DNA of 64,000 bases from SbD1 sp049300095 (GCA_049300095.1 JBAQYM010000131.1:1-64000), one strand, 5' to 3'; counted from the first letter of the stretch, positions 53,112-62,299 are shown. Numbers and translations: made by a program. The notes: a model not told the origin generated them from the letters alone.

Positions 53112-54797
53112 ATGGTAAAAGCGTTCGACGCATGGGCTCTCAAAAAGGCTGAATGGCAAACGGAGCTTTTCGCGCCACAGCCGAGGCGGAGCGAATTGCT
53201 GAAATTAAGCGCTGATTGGCCGCTCAGGAATGTCAAATTGCAGGTTCACCGCAACCATTCATTCGAGTTGGCCGCAAGCATGATGGGGCCTTATGCGGCT
53301 TTTGGGGGCTGGCGTGGAGAGTTCGCATACAGCGATTACAGTGATTCGCTGGAATTTTCGACAGCGGGCGGTCCGGCGGATGCCGAACTTGTCTGGATCG
53401 ACCGGACCCGGTATCAGGGACTTGACGACACGAGCTTTACGCACTGGCTGGGACAGCGAATTGCGCATCTGCGTTCGCTCGCTTCCGGGCCTATACTGGT
53501 GATGGTGTGCGGCGGCGATAGCGAACTCGAGCAAAAAATTGCCGAGAATACCGCGCCGCTGCCGGCCTGTCTTGTGGCGAAGCTCTCCACTGTCGCCGAT
53601 AAGCTTGGAGAAGCGTTCTACGACCGCCGCGCAATGGCGCTGAGCGGGACGGCGCTGAGCGCCGGCGCGCTGGTGCTCGTGGCGCGGGAAATCGCGTGCC
53701 GCTGGCTGCCGGGAGCGCTGTTTCCTCCCATCAAGGCTGTTGCGCTCGATCTTGACCACACGCTTTATGATGGGGTCCTTGGGGAGGACGGGGCCGATGG
53801 CGTTCAAATGACCCGGGGGCGCCATGAACTGCAAACTTATCTGAAGAATTTGAAAAAAGGAGGGGTATTTCTTGCCCTGGTTTCCCGCAATGAGTTGGAG
53901 GACGTCCAACATCTCTTTGAAGTGCGGCGGGATTTCCCTTTGCAGTGGTCTGATTTTTCCGCGATAGCCGTGAGCTGGGGAAGCAAGGGCGCGGGAATAG
54001 CCTCAGCGGCCGAAAAGTTGCGCATCTCGCCGGATGCCATGCTCTTTGTCGATGACAATCCGGGCGAGCTTATGTCGGTATCCATGCATTTTCCCGCTCT
54101 GCCGCTCCTGCATGCCAGTTCCGACGCGACTGCCACAATTCGGACACTTGAGTACTATCCCGGTCTTTGGCGCTGGCGCGGCAGTCGTGACGACGCGCTG
54201 CGCATCGATGATCTGAAGGCTTCGGAAATTCGCGAAACCTTGCTGACCCAGGCCGGTAATGAGGACGAGTATTTCGCCAATCTGGAGGTCAGTTTGGAGC
54301 TTGCCATCGATCCCGTGGACCGCCTGGCGCGGGTGACGGAATTATCGCAAAAAACCAACCAGTTTAATCTTGCCTTGCGCCGCATTTCAGAGACGAACAT
54401 GATGGGGTTCATGAGTTCAGACGAATCCGCCGTTGTGAGCGTGTCGCTCAAAGACAGGCTCTCGGACAGCGGGCTCGTGTGTATTGCCGTTGTGCGCCGC
54501 TCGGAAGGCGAACTGTTGTTGCACGAGCTATGCATAAGCTGTCGGGCGCTGGGGCGCAGGCTTGAAAATATTATGATAGGGCGAGCGCTCGCCCTTGCCG
54601 GGCGCAAATTGGGAAAAGGTGAGGTCCGGTGTGAGTGGCGGGCCGGGCCGCGTAATGGTCCCGCCCTCAACTGGTTAAGAACAGAAAGCGGCGATTCACT
54701 CGATGGGCGGGAAGGTGTCGCCCCCATTCGTATTTGGGAATCGGCGGATAGCCTGCCGAGAGGCATTTCAGTTTCGGTTAGAGGTCAGCATGACTAG
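53112..54797 (+). CDS. FkbH-like HAD-family glyceryl transferase
   Basis: A 561-residue protein of the FkbH group. An N-terminal non-catalytic region precedes a HAD phosphatase-like domain with the DxDxT motif LDLDHTLYDG (D213, D215) and DDNPGELMSV, then a GNAT-like C-terminal part (LSQKTNQFNLALRR, LHELCISCRALGRRLE). Known FkbH enzymes dephosphorylate 1,3-bisphosphoglycerate and load glycerate on the phosphopantetheine of an ACP. The next gene encodes such an ACP and overlaps this gene's end, which strongly supports the assignment. Confidence 0.88.
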   Translation: MVKAFDAWALKKAEWQTELFAPQPRRSELLKLSADWPLRNVKLQVHRNHSFELAASMMGPYAAFGGWRGEFAYSDYSDSLEFSTAGGPADAELVWIDRTRYQGLDDTSFTHWLGQRIAHLRSLASGPILVMVCGGDSELEQKIAENTAPLPACLVAKLSTVADKLGEAFYDRRAMALSGTALSAGALVLVAREIACRWLPGALFPPIKAVALDLDHTLYDGVLGEDGADGVQMTRGRHELQTYLKNLKKGGVFLALVSRNELEDVQHLFEVRRDFPLQWSDFSAIAVSWGSKGAGIASAAEKLRISPDAMLFVDDNPGELMSVSMHFPALPLLHASSDATATIRTLEYYPGLWRWRGSRDDALRIDDLKASEIRETLLTQAGNEDEYFANLEVSLELAIDPVDRLARVTELSQKTNQFNLALRRISETNMMGFMSSDESAVVSVSLKDRLSDSGLVCIAVVRRSEGELLLHELCISCRALGRRLENIMIGRALALAGRKLGKGEVRCEWRAGPRNGPALNWLRTESGDSLDGREGVAPIRIWESADSLPRGISVSVRGQHD

Positions 54798-55032
54798 AGA
54801 TAAAATCCACGCGGTTGTTTTGGAGACGTTTTCAACGGTTTTGAAGAAACCTTTTACGCCCGGAGCCGAGGTGGTTCGCGAGAATGAAGCGGCTTGGGAT
54901 TCCCTCAAACACATGGAAATCATATTCGCCCTGGAAGAAAAATTTGGCGTACGCTTTACCGAAGAGGAAATGGTGGAACTAAAAAGCGCTTCGGGCATCG
55001 TCGAGAAGATAGAATTCCATCATGCGGCATAA
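54790..55032 (+). CDS. acyl carrier protein
   Basis: An 80-residue ACP. The phosphopantetheine Ser is S38 in the AWDSLKHMEI motif, followed by a typical LEEKFGVRFTEEEM helix. It overlaps the FkbH gene by eight bases, so they are co-translated; the FkbH product should charge it with glycerate. A phosphopantetheinyl transferase is needed but not seen here. Confidence 0.88.
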   Translation: MTRDKIHAVVLETFSTVLKKPFTPGAEVVRENEAAWDSLKHMEIIFALEEKFGVRFTEEEMVELKSASGIVEKIEFHHAA

Positions 55033-55612
55033 CATACTCGTTGAAGGCTTCGCATACAATTTGCGCCCGGTGACAATGGAGGATGCCGCACGTATAGTCC
55101 AGTTGCGCTCTGACCCGGAACTCGCGCGCTATTTACACTCCGTCCCTCCGGATATCTCCCGCCAGCGGGCTTGGCTCGAAACGTATTTCAGCCGCGCGGG
55201 GGATTACTACTTTGCTGTTGAACATAGGCGTCGAGGGACCGTGGAGGGTTTTTCAGGCATCTACAATCTGGAGGAAGATCCTCATTGGGCCGAATGGGGA
55301 AGGTGGGTCCTCCGGTCTGGATCTCTCGCCGCTGTGGAGAGTGCGCTGTTAGTTTACAGGGCGGCATTCGAAATACTGGGACTGGATGGCATTTATTGCA
55401 GGACAGCGGCTGGTAATGGTCCCGTGGTGTCGTTCCATGATTCATGCGGACTCAAACGCTCCGCCGCCCCATCGCAAGACGTTCTACTGAACGGGGTGCG
55501 GTGCGAACTTGTGGAGCATCGCCTTGCACGGGGGGAATGGCCCGATGTCAAGGTGCGGATGACCCCTTTGGCTGAACGTATTGCCGGTAGGATAAGAGAT
55601 GCGGATGCCTGA
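55022..55612 (+). CDS. GNAT-family acyltransferase
   Basis: A 196-residue RimJ/RimL-like GNAT protein (YNLRPVTMEDAARIVQLRSDPELARYL, then AEWGRWVLRSGSLAAVESA). The acyl-CoA Q/R-x-x-G-x-G/A loop is not clearly preserved, which fits an enzyme using an acyl-ACP donor rather than acetyl-CoA. It overlaps the ACP gene by 11 bases. Its acceptor could be the 3-amino sugar made by the genes downstream. Confidence 0.78.
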   Translation: MRHNILVEGFAYNLRPVTMEDAARIVQLRSDPELARYLHSVPPDISRQRAWLETYFSRAGDYYFAVEHRRRGTVEGFSGIYNLEEDPHWAEWGRWVLRSGSLAAVESALLVYRAAFEILGLDGIYCRTAAGNGPVVSFHDSCGLKRSAAPSQDVLLNGVRCELVEHRLARGEWPDVKVRMTPLAERIAGRIRDADA

Positions 55613-56006
55613 TAAGCTTTTATTTCACCACGTCGGCGTGGTTTGCAATGACCTCGACCAGGAAGAGGCCACACTTTCCCTGCTGGGATATTCTCGGTCG
55701 GGAGATGATTTTTATGACCCCGTGCAGTCCGTGCACGGCCGCTTCCTCGCGGGTCAGGACCCCCATCTCGAACTGCTCATGCCCGCCGAAGGGTCCGGTG
55801 TGCTTTCCCCCTGGCTGAGCGCGGGAGTCAAACTCTATCACCTTGCTTACGAAACGTGCGATCTCGACGGCGCCATCGCGCTCTTACGCGGGCAGAATGC
55901 GAAGCTTCTGGTTGCACCTGTTCCGGCAGTGGCTTTTGGAGATCGGCGTATCGCATTTTGTATGCTTAAGAACCGACTGTTGGTCGAACTGATTGAATCT
56001 GTCTAA
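55599..56006 (+). CDS. VOC/glyoxalase-family protein, methylmalonyl-CoA epimerase-like
   Basis: A 135-residue vicinal-oxygen-chelate protein with metal-binding His in FHHVGVVCNDLD and the later LYHLAYETCD, and a terminal Glu motif (LLVELIE). VOC proteins like this act on 2-substituted acyl thioesters, so an ACP-bound acyl group is a reasonable target. It overlaps the GNAT gene. Confidence 0.82.
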   Translation: MRMPDKLLFHHVGVVCNDLDQEEATLSLLGYSRSGDDFYDPVQSVHGRFLAGQDPHLELLMPAEGSGVLSPWLSAGVKLYHLAYETCDLDGAIALLRGQNAKLLVAPVPAVAFGDRRIAFCMLKNRLLVELIESV

Positions 56007-56066
56007 ACAATTCAGTTGCGCTGTGATGCTGACCTGAATCCGGTTCTAAAGGGATAGGATTTTATT

Positions 56067-56483
56067 ATGAGTTTCAACGCCTGTACAGTCCTGGATCTGC
56101 CTAAAATCATGGATGCCAGGGGCAATCTCACCTTCATCGAGGGCGATAATCACATCCCGTTTGCAATCAGGCGGGTCTTTTACCTCTACGATGTTCCCGG
56201 CGGCGCGGAGCGCGCGGGACACGCCCTGAAGTCCTGCCATCAGTTTCTCATCGCCATGTCGGGCAGCTTCGACATAACCCTCTATGACGGCAAGGAAAAG
56301 CAGCGGCATCACATGAACCGCTCCTATTACGGGCTGCACATCCCTCCCATGATCTGGCGGGAAATCGATAATTTTTCATCGGGATCGGTGTGCTTGGCCC
56401 TGGCTTCCGAGTGCTACGATCCCGACGATTACTACCGTGACTATAATGAATACCTCCGCGCGCTTGCAGAGTTGAGAAAATGA
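56067..56483 (+). CDS. fdtA: dTDP-4-keto-6-deoxyhexose 3,4-ketoisomerase (FdtA/QdtA-like)
   Basis: A cupin-fold isomerase of 138 residues that moves the keto group of dTDP-4-keto-6-deoxyglucose from C4 to C3. Diagnostic parts are DARGNLTFIEGDNHIPF, RVFYLYDVPGG, RAGHALKSCHQFLIAMSGSF and LHIPPMIW. The choice between fuco- (FdtA) and quinovo-type (QdtA) is not decidable from sequence. It feeds the aminotransferase that overlaps its stop codon. RfbB at 15647 makes its substrate. Confidence 0.9.
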   Translation: MSFNACTVLDLPKIMDARGNLTFIEGDNHIPFAIRRVFYLYDVPGGAERAGHALKSCHQFLIAMSGSFDITLYDGKEKQRHHMNRSYYGLHIPPMIWREIDNFSSGSVCLALASECYDPDDYYRDYNEYLRALAELRK

Positions 56484-57577
56484 GAGTCCCATTCCTGGAT
56501 CTGGCGGGCCCGTACCTGGAGCTCAAGGCCGAGCTCGACGAAGCGTATGCAAGGGTGATGCGTTCGGGGTGGTATATCCTGGGAGACGAGGTAAGGGCGT
56601 TCGAGGAGGAGTATGCCGCGTATTGCGGGGCCGGGTTCTGCGTGGGTGTGGGCAACGGCCTCGAAGCCCTGCACCTGGTTTTGCGCGCCCTCGGGATCGG
56701 CCGCGGCCACGAAGTGATTGTTCCTTCCAACACCTATATCGCCACGTGGCTGGCCGTTTCCTATGCCGGGGCAACCCCCGTGCCGGTCGAACCCGACCCG
56801 CGCACCTGCAACCTCGATCCGGACCGCATCGAGGCCGCCGTCACGACCCGGACCCGCGCGATCATGCCCGTCCACCTGTATGGGCAACCGGCCGACATGG
56901 ACGCGATCATGACCGTTGCCGAGAGGCGCGGACTGCAAGTGATCGAGGATTCGGCGCAGGCGCAGGGCGCCCTCTATAGGGGACGCCGCACCGGCTCGCT
57001 TGCCCATGCGGCCGGCCATAGTTTTTACCCGGGGAAAAACCTGGGCGCTTTCGGAGATGGTGGGGCTGTGACGACCAACGACCCCGAACTGGCCGAGCGT
57101 GTCCGCGTTCTGCGCAATTACGGTTCGCCAAAGAAATATTACAATGATTGCAAGGGCTTCAACTCGCGGCTCGATGAACTGCAGGCGGCGCTCCTTCGCG
57201 TGAAGCTGGGAAAGCTTGACGAATGGAACACGCGCAGGCGCGGCGTGGCGCGGTTCTACCTCGAATCCCTGGCGGACCTCCCCGGAATGACCCTGCCGGT
57301 CGTGCCCGAGTGGGCCGAACCGGTCTGGCATCTCTTTGTAATCCGTCACGCCGAGCGCGACCGGCTGCAATGGGTCCTCGGCGAGGACGGGGTCGGGACC
57401 CTGATCCATTACCCGATACCGCCGCACCTTTCGGGCGCCTATGCGGGCGAGATCCGGACGGGTCTGCCGGTGGCCGAGGAGATGTCGGCGACGGTCCTGA
57501 GTCTGCCGATGGGGCCGCACATGGGCCGCGAGGATGCCGAAATCACCGTTGCGTCGTTAAGGAAAGCGGTATGCTGA
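56480..57577 (+). CDS. fdtB: dTDP-3-keto-6-deoxyhexose aminotransferase (FdtB/QdtB-like)
   Basis: A PLP enzyme of the DegT family (365 residues). It begins VPFLDLAGPYLELKAEL, has the PLP Lys at K186 in FYPGKNLGAFGDGGAV, and VIEDSAQAQGA with the conserved Asp. Directly behind the ketoisomerase (four-base overlap), it should make a dTDP-3-amino-3,6-dideoxyhexose. It differs from the WlbC-type copy at 32680 in lacking that insertion. Confidence 0.9.
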   Translation: MRVPFLDLAGPYLELKAELDEAYARVMRSGWYILGDEVRAFEEEYAAYCGAGFCVGVGNGLEALHLVLRALGIGRGHEVIVPSNTYIATWLAVSYAGATPVPVEPDPRTCNLDPDRIEAAVTTRTRAIMPVHLYGQPADMDAIMTVAERRGLQVIEDSAQAQGALYRGRRTGSLAHAAGHSFYPGKNLGAFGDGGAVTTNDPELAERVRVLRNYGSPKKYYNDCKGFNSRLDELQAALLRVKLGKLDEWNTRRRGVARFYLESLADLPGMTLPVVPEWAEPVWHLFVIRHAERDRLQWVLGEDGVGTLIHYPIPPHLSGAYAGEIRTGLPVAEEMSATVLSLPMGPHMGREDAEITVASLRKAVC

Positions 57578-58203
57578 CCCGAGTATTTTGCGCAACAGAC
57601 AGGCTGCTTTCGGTACTGCTTCCCCTGATCGAACGCATCTTTGTCGGCGTGCTGCGGCGACTGTATTCCAAGCTGTTCGTGATCCGGGGAAGCGCCGGTT
57701 GCAGGCGCTTCGAGGTGGGGACCGGCAATGCCTTTAATGTCCCCGTGCGGGGGGAGGGGCCGGGGACGCTTATAATCGGATCGAAAAACAGTTTTGGCTA
57801 CAGACCGGCCCCCCGTCAGGGCAGCGGACGAATTCTTCTCCAGGCGCGAGGACTGGGGGCGGAAATCAGGATCGGCAACGGTTGCGCATCCAGTAACAAC
57901 ATCAGCATTATTGCCACGCAATTGATCTCGATTGGCGATGATTGCCTGATCGGGGACAACGTTGTCATTACGGACAGCGATGCACACGAGATCGACCCGG
58001 TTCTGCGAGCAAGCGGCCCCGGCCCCTCGAAACCGGTCTTCATCGGAAAGAACGTCTGGCTGGGGAGCCGCGTCATGGTCATGAAAGGCGTGACCATTGG
58101 CGACAACAGCGTGATCGGGGCAATGAGCCTTGTCAACAAATCAATCCCTCCCAACTGCGTGGCCGCCGGCAATCCCGCGAAAGTCCTTCGCAACCTTGAG
58201 TAA
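57571..58203 (+). CDS. left-handed beta-helix acyltransferase
   Basis: A 210-residue hexapeptide-repeat protein of the WcaF/maltose-acetyltransferase type. The N-terminal 60 residues carry a hydrophobic stretch (LSVLLPLIERIFVGVL), and the coil region runs FVGTGN-like to IIGSKNSFGYRP, then IGDDCLIGDNVVITDSDAHEI with the catalytic His, and AAGNPAKVLR. The start overlaps the aminotransferase stop (ATGCTGA). It could N-acetylate the 3-amino sugar (FdtC role) or O-acetylate the EPS. Confidence 0.82.
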   Translation: MLTRVFCATDRLLSVLLPLIERIFVGVLRRLYSKLFVIRGSAGCRRFEVGTGNAFNVPVRGEGPGTLIIGSKNSFGYRPAPRQGSGRILLQARGLGAEIRIGNGCASSNNISIIATQLISIGDDCLIGDNVVITDSDAHEIDPVLRASGPGPSKPVFIGKNVWLGSRVMVMKGVTIGDNSVIGAMSLVNKSIPPNCVAAGNPAKVLRNLE

Positions 58204-59707
58204 ACCGCGAGACGCTTCATACACTCAGATATTAAAGTCTTCCGCAATCGTTGGCGGGGCGCAGGGAATCGACATCCTGATACGGATGGTTCGAACAAAA
58301 ATCGTCGCCGTCCTGCTTGGGCCCTCCGGGGTCGGCCTGGTCAGCCTCTACGAGACGACGATCAATTTTGCCGGACAGCTCTCCAATCTCGGGATTCAGT
58401 CAAGTGCGGTGCGCCAGGTCGCAGAAGCCTACGGCAGCGATGACTTCGACCGGATCGGGCGAACGGTCCTGGTCCTGAGGCGCGCCTGCTGGATTACGGG
58501 GCTGCTCGGATGGCTTTTGACCATCGCCTGTGCCGGGCCGCTCAGCACCTGGGCCTTCGGCAGTCCCGAACGGTCGTGGGCCCTCGGTATCCTCGGGGCG
58601 ACCCTGCTGATCTCGAACGTTTCCGGGGGACAGACAGCACTGCTGCAAGGCTCCCGGCGGATTGCGGACCTGGCGCGGGTCATGATCTTTTCTTCGACGG
58701 CCGGCACCCTGGTCAGCCTTGGTCTGTATGCCTGGCTGGGAGAGCGCGGCATCGTACCCGTGCTGCTGTGCTCGGCGGTAACGAACCTCGCCTGTTCCTG
58801 GTGGTTCTCTCGCCGGGTAAGCGCACCGCCAGCGGTATTAAAGTGGACTGAAATAGCCCGGGAAGCCCGTCCCCTGATCTTCCTCGGGATGGCTTTCATG
58901 TGGGGCGGCCTGCTTACCGCGGGTGTTGCATTCGCGACAAGGGGGCTTATTACCCAAGGGATGGGAATCGAGGCGAACGGGATCTACCAGGCCGCATGGG
59001 GCATATCGGGTCTATTTGCCGGCTTCGTTTTGAATGCCATGGGCCAGGACTTCTATCCGAGGCTGACGGCGGTTGCCGGGCGCAACGACAGCGTCAACCT
59101 GCTTGTCAACGAACAAACCGAGGTGGGCATATTGCTTGCCCTCCCGGGCCTGCTCGCCACGCTCGCGTTCAGCCCTTTGGCCGTCCAGATTTTTTACACG
59201 GGAAAGTTTATAGACGCGGCACTGCTGCTCCCGTGGTTTGTGCTGGGCGTCTTCGGCCGCGTGATCTCCTGGCCGATCGGCTACATCCAGGTGGCAAAGG
59301 GGGCCTCGATTACCTTCGCCGTCTCGGAAACCACTGCAAATACCCTGCATCTGCTCTTTATCTGGTTTGGCCTGAAATATTGGGGCCTCGTAGGCGTGGC
59401 GATGGCGTTCGCCGCTCTCTATGCCTGCTATTCCGCAGTATTATATTTGATAGCCGTTCGGCTCAGCGGTTTTCGGTGGTCGGGGGCCGTTTTGCGGCTG
59501 ATAGCTTCTTCGGCCCTGCTGATCGGCGCGCAGTTCTGTGTCCCGCATCTGCTGGCGGGGACTGCCGCTCTTGTGGCCAGCCTGCTGCTCGTAGTTTGCA
59601 GCGGGGTATATTCCCTGCGTCAGCTTACATTCCGCGTTGGACCGCAACACCCCATATCCCGATTGGTCGCGGCCGTGCCCGGCCTTGGCCGGTATCTCAA
59701 GACCTGA
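58196..59707 (+). CDS. wzx: Wzx-type lipid-linked oligosaccharide flippase
   Basis: A multispan inner-membrane protein of about 503 residues that flips the undecaprenyl-linked repeat unit. The N-terminus ILKSSAIVGGAQGIDILIRM and the loop VAVLLGPSGVGLVSLY are typical of O-antigen translocases, and about 12 to 14 helices follow. TTG 58196 within TTGAGTAA of the upstream gene is a likely start; ATG 58130 is an alternative that would overlap more. Confidence 0.85.
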   Translation: MSKPRDASYTQILKSSAIVGGAQGIDILIRMVRTKIVAVLLGPSGVGLVSLYETTINFAGQLSNLGIQSSAVRQVAEAYGSDDFDRIGRTVLVLRRACWITGLLGWLLTIACAGPLSTWAFGSPERSWALGILGATLLISNVSGGQTALLQGSRRIADLARVMIFSSTAGTLVSLGLYAWLGERGIVPVLLCSAVTNLACSWWFSRRVSAPPAVLKWTEIAREARPLIFLGMAFMWGGLLTAGVAFATRGLITQGMGIEANGIYQAAWGISGLFAGFVLNAMGQDFYPRLTAVAGRNDSVNLLVNEQTEVGILLALPGLLATLAFSPLAVQIFYTGKFIDAALLLPWFVLGVFGRVISWPIGYIQVAKGASITFAVSETTANTLHLLFIWFGLKYWGLVGVAMAFAALYACYSAVLYLIAVRLSGFRWSGAVLRLIASSALLIGAQFCVPHLLAGTAALVASLLLVVCSGVYSLRQLTFRVGPQHPISRLVAAVPGLGRYLKT

Positions 59708-59769
59708 TGGGCCGCGCAAGGCTGTCGACCGGCGCGGTTTCAATGATCCGAGGATCTGAGGACCGATAA

Positions 59770-60666
59770 ATGTCAAATAGTTACGGCAAAAGGGTGCGTC
59801 TTCTTGTCGTGCTTCTTGCACTGGGGGGATTCGTTTTCGGCAAACCCGCCATGCAGCTCTTTCTTAGCGGGTCCGAACTCTATTCGCATATTCCGGTCGT
59901 CTATTGCATCATTGGATATCTACTGTACAAGGACAGAGAATCCATATTCGTCGATCCGCATTCCTCGCCGGCACTGGGTATTCTCATGCTGATCGCGAGT
60001 GGAAGCATTTATGCGTATGGAATCGCAAATCAATCGCATCTCGGTCAAAATGATTTTTTTTCCCTCACATTCCTTGCCGCCGCGTTCTACCTTGTCGGAA
60101 TTGCACTGAGCATTCTCGGGACGGCGGCGTGTCGGAAAGCCTCCTTCTCGATTTGTTTACTCCTGTTTACGATCCCGATTCCCGATTTCCTGTTGACGAA
60201 AGTGATCCTCTATTTGCAGACCCTTTCAACTGCCTCTACCGTTTGGGTGATGGATTTGCTGCGCGTCTACCCCATCAGGGAAGGTTTTGTTCTGAGACTT
60301 CCGGAAATCAGCATCGAGGTGGCTGAGCAGTGCAGCGGTATCAGGTCGAGTCTTGCCCTGGTGCTGGTCAGCCTTCTCTACGGCCATTTCTTTCTTCGAA
60401 CGTATGCCGGGAAGGTGCTTCTCGTGATCTTCAGCCTGCTCATTGCGCCGTTCAAAAACGGGCTCAGAATCACCACCCTCACACTGCTCTATATTCACTG
60501 GGATAAAAGGATCATGAGCGGGAGCCTCCATACGAGCGGCGGCATCCCGTTTTTCCTTCTCGCCCTGGTCATGCTTTCCCTCGCCATGCTGCTGCTGGCC
60601 AAGATGGAACGGCTCGCCTTCAGGCATTTTAACCCGGACCACGATCAGGCTACCATCCAATCTTAA
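59770..60666 (+). CDS. exosortase (PEP-CTERM processing transpeptidase)
   Basis: A multispan inner-membrane cysteine protease-transpeptidase that cleaves PEP-CTERM proteins. The conserved triad is present: Cys188 in EVAEQCSGIRS, Arg233 in KNGLRI and His254 in LHTSGG. At 298 residues it is the bare membrane domain, without an EpsI-type domain, and no separate epsI follows. It ends the plus-strand EPS locus. Three matching substrates are encoded in the window (17855, 22369, 61222). Confidence 0.92.
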   Translation: MSNSYGKRVRLLVVLLALGGFVFGKPAMQLFLSGSELYSHIPVVYCIIGYLLYKDRESIFVDPHSSPALGILMLIASGSIYAYGIANQSHLGQNDFFSLTFLAAAFYLVGIALSILGTAACRKASFSICLLLFTIPIPDFLLTKVILYLQTLSTASTVWVMDLLRVYPIREGFVLRLPEISIEVAEQCSGIRSSLALVLVSLLYGHFFLRTYAGKVLLVIFSLLIAPFKNGLRITTLTLLYIHWDKRIMSGSLHTSGGIPFFLLALVMLSLAMLLLAKMERLAFRHFNPDHDQATIQS

Positions 60667-60975
60667 TCCCGGATCTTAGCAAATCCCGCAAGCGCTCAGG
60701 GGATAGCGGCGGGCTGTAGTTGCGTTCCGGCCGGCGCCGCGCTATCCGGGCCTCACAAAATGCCGCGCTATCATGATAGACCGGCAGACCCGCGGGAGGG
60801 CAAGGGTTTTATCTTGCCCGCCTACATCTACCGTCGCACTCTTCAATGCTTGGACGCCGCCGCGTGTCATTACAGCCGGGGACCTTTACGCAATACTCCA
60901 CTTTCGCCGTCCCGGCGGACCCCTGATTAGGTCCGGGGCAGGCGCCGGGACCCGGGAAGGGATGAAAAACCTCTT

Positions 60976-61070
60976 ATGACACTTCATTGGGTCAATGAAG
61001 TTCCATGCTCGTTCAAACCCTGTCCGAGGACTGGGCGGCTCCGCTGGATTCCGGCTGCCGCCGGAATCGC
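60976..61070. repeat. truncated, inverted copy of the 40581 element
   Basis: GTTCAAACCCTGTCCGAGGA, then CCGCTGGATTCCGGCTGCCG, matches the reverse complement of about 40629-40727, with no terminal repeats. It is a degraded remnant. Otherwise 60667-61150 holds no gene. Confidence 0.7.
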
Positions 61071-61150
61071 GTTGGGCTGGTTATACACAGGTCTCAGCCC
61101 ATGACCGCAAGGAGGTGTAAAGTACTCAAACATCCCTGGACTGATCGGAC

Positions 61151-61192
61151 AAAAAACGGGGTATGAAGCTCAGGCTTCACACCCCGTTTTTT
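61151..61192. terminator. bidirectional terminator near the exosortase and PEP-CTERM genes
   Basis: AAAAAACGGGGTATGAAGC pairs with GCTTCACACCCCGTTTTTT over 18-19 bp with a four-base loop. It lies 30 bases after the PEP-CTERM gene C (minus) and can also stop plus-strand readthrough. Confidence 0.9.
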
Positions 61193-61221
61193 GTATTTTA
61201 GGGCTAAATCAGGTGGAGGGA

Positions 61222-61890
61222 TTATTTCCCCTTGCGTGCTCTGATGAGCCCAACGCTCGCCAATCCAAAGCCGAGGAGAAGAAGGATGCTGGGTTCCGGG
61301 ACCGAGGCGTTAAGGGACATCGTTGGGTTGGTCGAACCGGCTCCGTAAAAGGTTAGCGTGGTAGTCGCCCAAATTTGGGTCATGTTGGGAGTCTCCCCAA
61401 ACAACTGACCGGTACTCCAATTTGTACTTCCGGGCCTCGTGTCGAAGGTGAGGGGGCCGCCGAAAACGGTTCCCGGAAGGGTATTGAATGCACCGGACGC
61501 TGTTCCGCTGACCAGACCCCCTGTGCCTTGGGTCCCACTGCTGGAAATGTTGCCGTTTGAAAAGCCCAGATTCGCCGTCTCGGTGAATGAAATGGTCAAA
61601 TTATTGCTCGGCCCCGCGCCGTTCCACGCAACCGATCCGGACCAGTTCATCGTGAGATTACCGCCGACAAGGCTATAGTTGGCCGAAAAGCCGCTGAGCG
61701 TATAATTGCCCACCGTTCCGAAGGCGCTGATTTGCCCCGCGTTGGGGTTGAAATCACCCGCGCTGCCATCGGCTACAGAGAACGTACTGAATCCGTCCGA
61801 AATGATGAGGGTCGGAGTGGCTTGGGCCGCCGCCGTAATGCTCAACGGCAGAATGATTATCAGGGCCAATAAAAGAAGTCTTGCTTTCAT
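61222..61890 (-). CDS. PEP-CTERM sorting domain protein C
   Basis: A 222-residue exported protein, unrelated in its middle to A and B. Signal peptide MKARLLLLALIIILPLSITAA; a Gly/Ser/Asn/Thr-rich, beta-type mature domain with no Cys; sorting signal PEP at 198-200 then SILLLLGFGLASVGL and RARKGK at the very end. ATG 61890 follows a GGAGGAG site, and a perfect sigma-54 promoter lies about 80 bases before it. Function is probably a matrix or surface glycoprotein. Confidence 0.9.
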   Translation of the reverse strand: MKARLLLLALIIILPLSITAAAQATPTLIISDGFSTFSVADGSAGDFNPNAGQISAFGTVGNYTLSGFSANYSLVGGNLTMNWSGSVAWNGAGPSNNLTISFTETANLGFSNGNISSSGTQGTGGLVSGTASGAFNTLPGTVFGGPLTFDTRPGSTNWSTGQLFGETPNMTQIWATTTLTFYGAGSTNPTMSLNASVPEPSILLLLGFGLASVGLIRARKGK

Positions 61891-61967
61891 CGATTTTCTC
61901 CTCCGAATATTTGAAAACTGCCATGTCCTGGTCAAATTGAACCGCCTGTGGGCTTGCCATCCTCTTT

Positions 61968-61983
61968 TGCAAGTGGGGTGCCA
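61968..61983 (-). promoter_or_regulatory. sigma-54 promoter of PEP-CTERM gene C
   Basis: The minus strand reads TGGCACCCCACTTGCA: perfect TGGCAC and TTGCA with exact spacing. It is the best sigma-54 site in the window. Confidence 0.9.
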
Positions 61984-62299
61984 CAAGGGGAAGTGTGGTC
62001 GGGTGTAAAGATAAGTTGCCGAGTTTATAGGTAAAAGTAATGGGCATACCACTAGGCCGTGATACTTCCCGCAAGTGCGGACCTGTTGCGGAATGTAAAC
62101 TATTTAGACGCATTAACGGCCAGGAAGTCCGCGTTAGTGCGCAGTGGATTGGAAATATAAGTAAATACGATATCTTATCTGAACCGAGGGTGGCGCGCGC
62201 AATCTGTAAAGTATCCGGACACTATTTTCATGTCCGTGCATGTGCGGAGGGTGGATATCGCTGAGCGGTCCCGACGGGAGAAACAAGCGGTGCGGTAGG
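61984..62299. other. gene-free stretch between PrsK and PEP-CTERM gene C
   Basis: About 316 bases without a coding pattern. No PrsR-like regulator gene lies here, although prsR follows prsK in many genomes. Upstream activator sites for the adjacent promoter would be expected here but none was recognised. Confidence 0.5.
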
